This document shows, piece by piece, positions 61,101 through 64,000 of a DNA stretch of 64,000 bases (positions are counted from its first letter, which is position 1; the number at the start of each line of letters is the position of its first letter). Both the position numbers and the translations under genes were made by a program. The stretch is from contig OW569386.1 of assembly GCA_937625935.1 (NCBI GenBank), positions 1 through 64,000 of the forward strand. The letters run 5' to 3'. The notes beneath the pieces are model-generated. The model was not told where the DNA came from. It saw only the letters and a list, made by a program, of their open reading frames with translations, and did no database searches. Origin of the DNA: Tetramitus jugosus. Lineage: Eukaryota; Heterolobosea; Eutetramitea; Acrasida; Vahlkampfiidae.

Positions 61101-63211
61101 ATTTCATTACCAGTGAACATTGCTCTCTTCTCTTTGATAGCAAGGTCGATCAATCGCTTTTTGACCTTGGTCCCTCCTTTTGGTCCCTTTGTTGCAGTCT
61201 CCTTCGCGCCAGTGCGCTTCGAGGGTGTCGTCTCCTTCAAGGTTTCATCCGAACTTTGTTCAGTTCTATTAATTGTTTGTGAAGTGGGGGATGACGCCAA
61301 TCTGCGCGGCATGTAAGTAACTTTTGGGGGCGAATATGGAATATCTTCTTCTTCGTCGCTGCTACTGCTCACAGGTTTTTCTACAACCCTCTTCTTTCTT
61401 CCACGTTTCTTCGGTGTTTTCTCCAACGTTTTGGCTTCATTCTGTTTCGATGTTGGTGGCGCAGCATCAACAGGAGCAGAAGCAGTAGTAGCAGCGTTTC
61501 GAGTGAGCCTCTTCAGCTGAGAATTCGGCTTCACACGAGGGGACTTGTTCTTACTATCGTCAGTTTCTTCATCTGATAAGAACGTGAGGAGTGTGGGTGA
61601 TGAACTCTTCTGTCTCTTCTGACCTGATTTCGAAAAGACAATCGATGGTCTGTCAGCTACCACTTGATTCGATGGCGTACGACTCACTTGTGAAATAGAA
61701 GATGATGGTGGTTCATGATTCCATGAATTACCACCCTCAACATGATCATCATCCATATAATCACCATTATCACCTCCAAAGTTAAAATCTAAATCCTCGA
61801 CATAACGTTTATCATCATCACTAGTGCTACTACTCTCAATTTTCCTTCTTTCTCTCTTCTTCTTCTCGCCCTTACTCTTCTTCTTTGCACGCTTCGAATG
61901 ATGTTTCTTCCGCTTGGTGTGATGACGATGACGATGACGATCACTCTCACTATCACTACCGCTACTCGTATCACTAATCACGACAATTTCTGGCTTGACC
62001 ACAATGTTCTTCAACCACAGTACATTACGACGACGATCATACAAATACTTGTCATTAGATTTGGGTTTTTTCTCTTCTTCACTATCACTACTGCTACCTC
62101 TGTACTCATCATCACTATCACTATCATAGCTACTACTACTGCTGCTACTTGTACTATCACTACTGCTATAGTGACGATGATGACGTCGATGATGACGACT
62201 GCTGCTGCTGCTGCTGCTCCTGCGATGACGACGACTACGACGTGAATGTGGCGATGACGATGATGATGACGATGAACTGGACGAACAAGACAATGATTCT
62301 CTCTTACTCAATTGTCGAAGCACTCGAGATGACAATCGTATCATTGTCGATGGTTGTTGTTGTTGTTGAAGCACTAACTGAGAAGATGACGACGGTGGTG
62401 TCATTGCATTCATTGTTGTTGTTGTTCTCGCTGTTGATGTCGTTAATGATGATGATGATGGTGATGCAGAAGGTGGTGGAGTATTGGGTGTTTTGGGTGT
62501 TCGTGGTGGATAGGGCTGTCTCGGTCCAGAACGACCCATTTTTGGTGTGGATCGAATCACAGTGGATGGTGGAGTCAGTTTAGGTGGTCTTCCTCTTCTC
62601 TTTTTTGGTGGTGGAGTCGTAGCATTGATCAATGCACCATGAGTAGCGGCAGTAGTAGTCAAATTGAGTGCAGTAGTATTGATGGCAGCCAACAGTGGAG
62701 GTGCTCCTCCAATCATGCGACTCGTGGTTGATGCATCAACTGCAATAGGTGATGAGGGAGATGGTGCGAGTGAAGCTGCCACAGAAGCCACCAATGATTG
62801 ATAATGTTGATAGAAATCAGGTGCAAAAATATTGCCGATTGCAGTTGTTGTTGATGATGATGATGATGATGAGTTTGGTGGTGTCAATGGTGATGGTGAT
62901 GATGATGACGATGGGAAAATAAGGGGAGGTGTCATCGGTGTAGTAGTAGTAGTTGTAGTCGCTGTCGTAGTTGTTGTGAGAGGAATTTGAGGTGGTACTG
63001 CAGTGCGTGAAGATAACAATGATGATAATGATGATGATGATGATGGAGGTGTAGATGGTAGTGGTGGTGTAGATGGAGGAGTAGTGGGAAGAGTTGATGA
63101 TGGTGATGATTGGCTCTGAAGATGTTTTTGTTGTTGATTCTCATCATCAGAGTCAACATTGATCACATCTGTCAAGAAGACAGAGTAACTCATCACTTTT
63201 TCCTGAGACAT
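58145..63211 (-). CDS. CHD1-like chromodomain protein with a degenerate Snf2 ATPase
   Basis: The 1688-residue protein has a very long Ser/Thr/Pro-rich and basic N-terminus (about 1-680), tandem chromodomains (about 750-850; second one YLVKWKGLSIDECTWE), a Snf2-type helicase core (about 900-1310) and a CHD1-type SANT-SLIDE-like C-terminus (GWNRIHDIILLRAISKHGWN near 1600). The catalytic motifs are broken. Motif I is ADDCGLGKKVQ, with Lys replacing the Thr of GKT. Motif II reads IADAIDKID instead of DEAH. Motif VI, normally with the arginine finger and HRIGQ, is reduced to LSFTNPVQVKFFRL. I infer a chromatin-binding protein that cannot hydrolyse ATP. Frames and overall fold remain intact, so it is not a pseudogene. 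Confidence 0.8.
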   Translation of the reverse strand: MSQEKVMSYSVFLTDVINVDSDDENQQQKHLQSQSSPSSTLPTTPPSTPPLPSTPPSSSSSLSSLLSSRTAVPPQIPLTTTTTATTTTTTTPMTPPLIFPSSSSSPSPLTPPNSSSSSSSTTTAIGNIFAPDFYQHYQSLVASVAASLAPSPSSPIAVDASTTSRMIGGAPPLLAAINTTALNLTTTAATHGALINATTPPPKKRRGRPPKLTPPSTVIRSTPKMGRSGPRQPYPPRTPKTPNTPPPSASPSSSSLTTSTARTTTTMNAMTPPSSSSQLVLQQQQQPSTMIRLSSRVLRQLSKRESLSCSSSSSSSSSSSPHSRRSRRHRRSSSSSSSRHHRRHHRHYSSSDSTSSSSSSSYDSDSDDEYRGSSSDSEEEKKPKSNDKYLYDRRRNVLWLKNIVVKPEIVVISDTSSGSDSESDRHRHRHHTKRKKHHSKRAKKKSKGEKKKRERRKIESSSTSDDDKRYVEDLDFNFGGDNGDYMDDDHVEGGNSWNHEPPSSSISQVSRTPSNQVVADRPSIVFSKSGQKRQKSSSPTLLTFLSDEETDDSKNKSPRVKPNSQLKRLTRNAATTASAPVDAAPPTSKQNEAKTLEKTPKKRGRKKRVVEKPVSSSSDEEEDIPYSPPKVTYMPRRLASSPTSQTINRTEQSSDETLKETTPSKRTGAKETATKGPKGGTKVKKRLIDLAIKEKRAMFTGNEMQNLIESFPDKIESIIGRRPVSGIFYSKANRNKDDTKRVKIEVPPYDVLVKFQNHSHWHNLWIPEKLTDMLCPEILSKFDKLYSTSQYARINIVNDEWLRIEKLLADKVDEDGDLCYLVKWKGLSIDECTWETMFDIDAKCSDCKAELNLLVSEYNQMPSYHTLDTSRRVVDSETTKQSEPTEQPKFIDASGKSLDQNQLFGFHWLLHKFLKSENAVLADDCGLGKKVQVAMFLASLFHTHNIHGPFIITTKTRRDAEMWQTIFEEWGLGLYSLLYCSMDETIRERLRCAILKDTERMRANVIITTYELLDKDDSFIRQMPSAVFIADAIDKIDRMTLSDLQSIVAKTYFVAVTAMNFTNLVDIWHMLNVVLPNQFENYFSFERALIENSNTDTPNYGAALTSYVLRRFNPSNLLKQEQIVSIPLSAQQKDIYKGVLIDSKKTLTNRIESNAIDFVERLLSVVDQLQNVCNQTSSLMYHRTQNNLVQFSSKLDTLHRMLDNPDNEKRIVLYSQNNFKIAMAYCREYHDAQFMILRKTMSEEERVELLTKFFEDEDAFILVTDSPLIYVETPIKIGIDVYILDGVVHPLLSFTNPVQVKFFRLVMKDTIEEAFVNQSHTQHIPLFLTLKNVRILQKCLRHGVDSLFSVENNDSSRNVVVDVYPFPPVIAANSSNSVETCVLNEDAHYWAEVTSKYEQPIDPSSVHELSLTHSQSFISELKNIVQLDHAYTQPRLTGRGIQVEVLGFTRAQRKVFLKKGILRYGMTNGGTSKHHFGKYLTKNIGSHALFKKKSEQDILDYTVLFIKHLYEVTSNSAKQFSDKVPTEGVHRMRMQILTRILDLFCIQNKLLPFRNLSHNKIDVDQRRMLTNTFRILSDKWTDATLEGWNRIHDIILLRAISKHGWNNWHQVFGDRDFTELALLLNRHRRVTYETESNPTKETHDFLLKRSIQLLDALNDESRLLTHPSPAAATVSIEDTSAGDTQTIN

Positions 63212-63244
63212 TGAATTTTTGTTTTTTTGCTTGTTGTTGTTGGA

Positions 63245-64000
63245 TTAGCATGTGAGTTTATTGCTCGAGTGTTGTAGTGCGTAGAATCCAATCATTTGCT
63301 GGACAATCTCGCATGATTCTCTGCTCTTGGGTCCCTGCGAACAACATTCATAGTATGGAATGCGGTTCGACTGGCAGAACTTTAGAGCTGTTTTACCCAT
63401 GGTGTGTTCCACCTGAAGATCCTTCTTCAATCCAATCATCAGAACAGATATGTCATCTGATTGAAATTTCTGTACATAGCTGTGAAACCTTCCAGAATCA
63501 CTTGTAAACTGATTCAAGGATTCTTCATTAGTCAAGTCAAACATGAGAACGACGAGAGATGCTTCATTCAAGTAGGATCGAATAATGAACTCGAACCGAC
63601 TCTTTCCTGAACAATCCCACATTACAATCTCGCTATTGTTATTGTAATCGTACCTAAAATGTTGAACTCCAATTGTGCTCGAAATGGAATGATTCGGTGG
63701 ATAGTCATCTCTAAACTGGAGACGCTGCACAAACGAAGTCTTGCCAATAGAACTTTCTCCAATCAGTACCACCTGATACTTGTCGATTCTATAGGTTTTG
63801 CGCATTTGGTTCGATACATGTCCTCCTCGTTTCATCCAAGGTCCTTCATTGTGAATCCACATGTACAGCATCTTCCTCTCCCACTCGACGAGGCGATATC
63901 TTCGTTTCCAGCAAGTCAATTCCTTGATGTGGTACTCAAGCTGAGGGGAATGATGATATCTATGAGCATCGTCCATTAACAATTTCACGATTCGACAACT
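63245..64000 (-). CDS. Rab/Ras-like small GTPase with PH-like N-terminal segment, possibly partial
   Basis: A frame of at least 243 residues is open to the right edge. The first in-window ATG is at 63976, but the true start may lie beyond the window. Residues 10-55 (CWKRRYRLVEWERKMLYMW) look like the end of a PH-like fold. The GTPase domain has P-loop VVLIGESSIGKTSFVQRL, switch motif IVMWDCSGKSRFEF (normally WDTAGQE), a changed G4 (MIGLKKDL instead of NKxD), and no clear SAK. It ends in NKLTC, so a C-terminal cysteine may be lipid-modified, but without the CC or CxC typical of Rab. Altered G3 and G4 motifs suggest unusual nucleotide binding. Confidence 0.65.
   Translation of the reverse strand, partial: SCRIVKLLMDDAHRYHHSPQLEYHIKELTCWKRRYRLVEWERKMLYMWIHNEGPWMKRGGHVSNQMRKTYRIDKYQVVLIGESSIGKTSFVQRLQFRDDYPPNHSISSTIGVQHFRYDYNNNSEIVMWDCSGKSRFEFIIRSYLNEASLVVLMFDLTNEESLNQFTSDSGRFHSYVQKFQSDDISVLMIGLKKDLQVEHTMGKTALKFCQSNRIPYYECCSQGPKSRESCEIVQQMIGFYALQHSSNKLTC

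Noticed and set aside
62149-62583. 144-codon plus-strand frame over the Ser-rich start of the CHD-like gene
   Set aside because: It is the reverse-strand image of trinucleotide repeats encoding Ser/Asp runs.

Overview
The window looks like one end of a chromosome or large scaffold from a free-living unicellular eukaryote, most probably a heterolobosean amoeboflagellate of the Naegleria type. I infer this from dense mostly intronless genes, a few short GT-AG introns of about 60 to 240 bases, moderate GC, standard code, long N/Q/S/T runs, and signalling proteins with unusual fusions: CHASE-PAS-RGS, Ser/Thr kinase-AAA-GAF-histidine kinase-receiver, dynamin-type GTPase-LRR, and a PH-like-small GTPase. 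The genus is an inference; no marker gene proves it.

Region 1 (1-9138) is telomere and subtelomere. It opens with about 700 bases of CCCAAA repeats, C-rich strand 5' at the left end as expected for a left telomere. Gene-poor DNA with short interstitial CCCAAA tracts follows. From 2105 to 8078 there is a composite mobile element. Two 520-base direct repeats at a constant offset of 5453 bases flank a tyrosine-recombinase gene on the minus strand. Each repeat carries a 39-base tandem array built on the palindrome GGAACCAGCTGGTTCC. A Mutator-like DNA transposon (4987-7469) with about 100-base inverted ends and an 11-base target duplication has inserted at the 5' end of the recombinase gene. Decayed coding fragments occupy 8079-9138.

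Region 2 (9139-24487) holds a Rid-family protein, two sensory proteins in tandem (a CHASE-PAS-RGS membrane protein and a five-exon hybrid histidine kinase of about 1966 residues), a methyltransferase, a mitochondrial BolA3-like Fe-S factor, a BCS1-like AAA ATPase and a coiled-coil protein.

Region 3 (24517-41283) holds an SLC19-type vitamin transporter, PEX16, a proline-rich protein with a mitochondrial-fission-regulator motif, a small secreted cysteine-rich protein, an RCC1-like protein divergent from an F-box protein, an LRR-F-box protein, Rad9, a CTP-dependent diacylglycerol/polyprenol kinase, and a Zn2Cys6 transcription factor.

Region 4 (41951-64000) holds an S/T-P-rich three-exon gene, a small triple-zinc-knuckle protein, ribosomal protein eL30, a dynamin-like-LRR fusion, an S/P-rich protein, an ABCA transporter whose Walker A is split by a stop-free intron, UFL1, a TauE/SafE transporter, a CHD1-like protein whose ATPase motifs have decayed, and a PH-like-GTPase protein that may continue past the right edge. 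Apart from the two sensors and the selfish elements, neighbours show no common pathway; this is ordinary eukaryotic gene packing.
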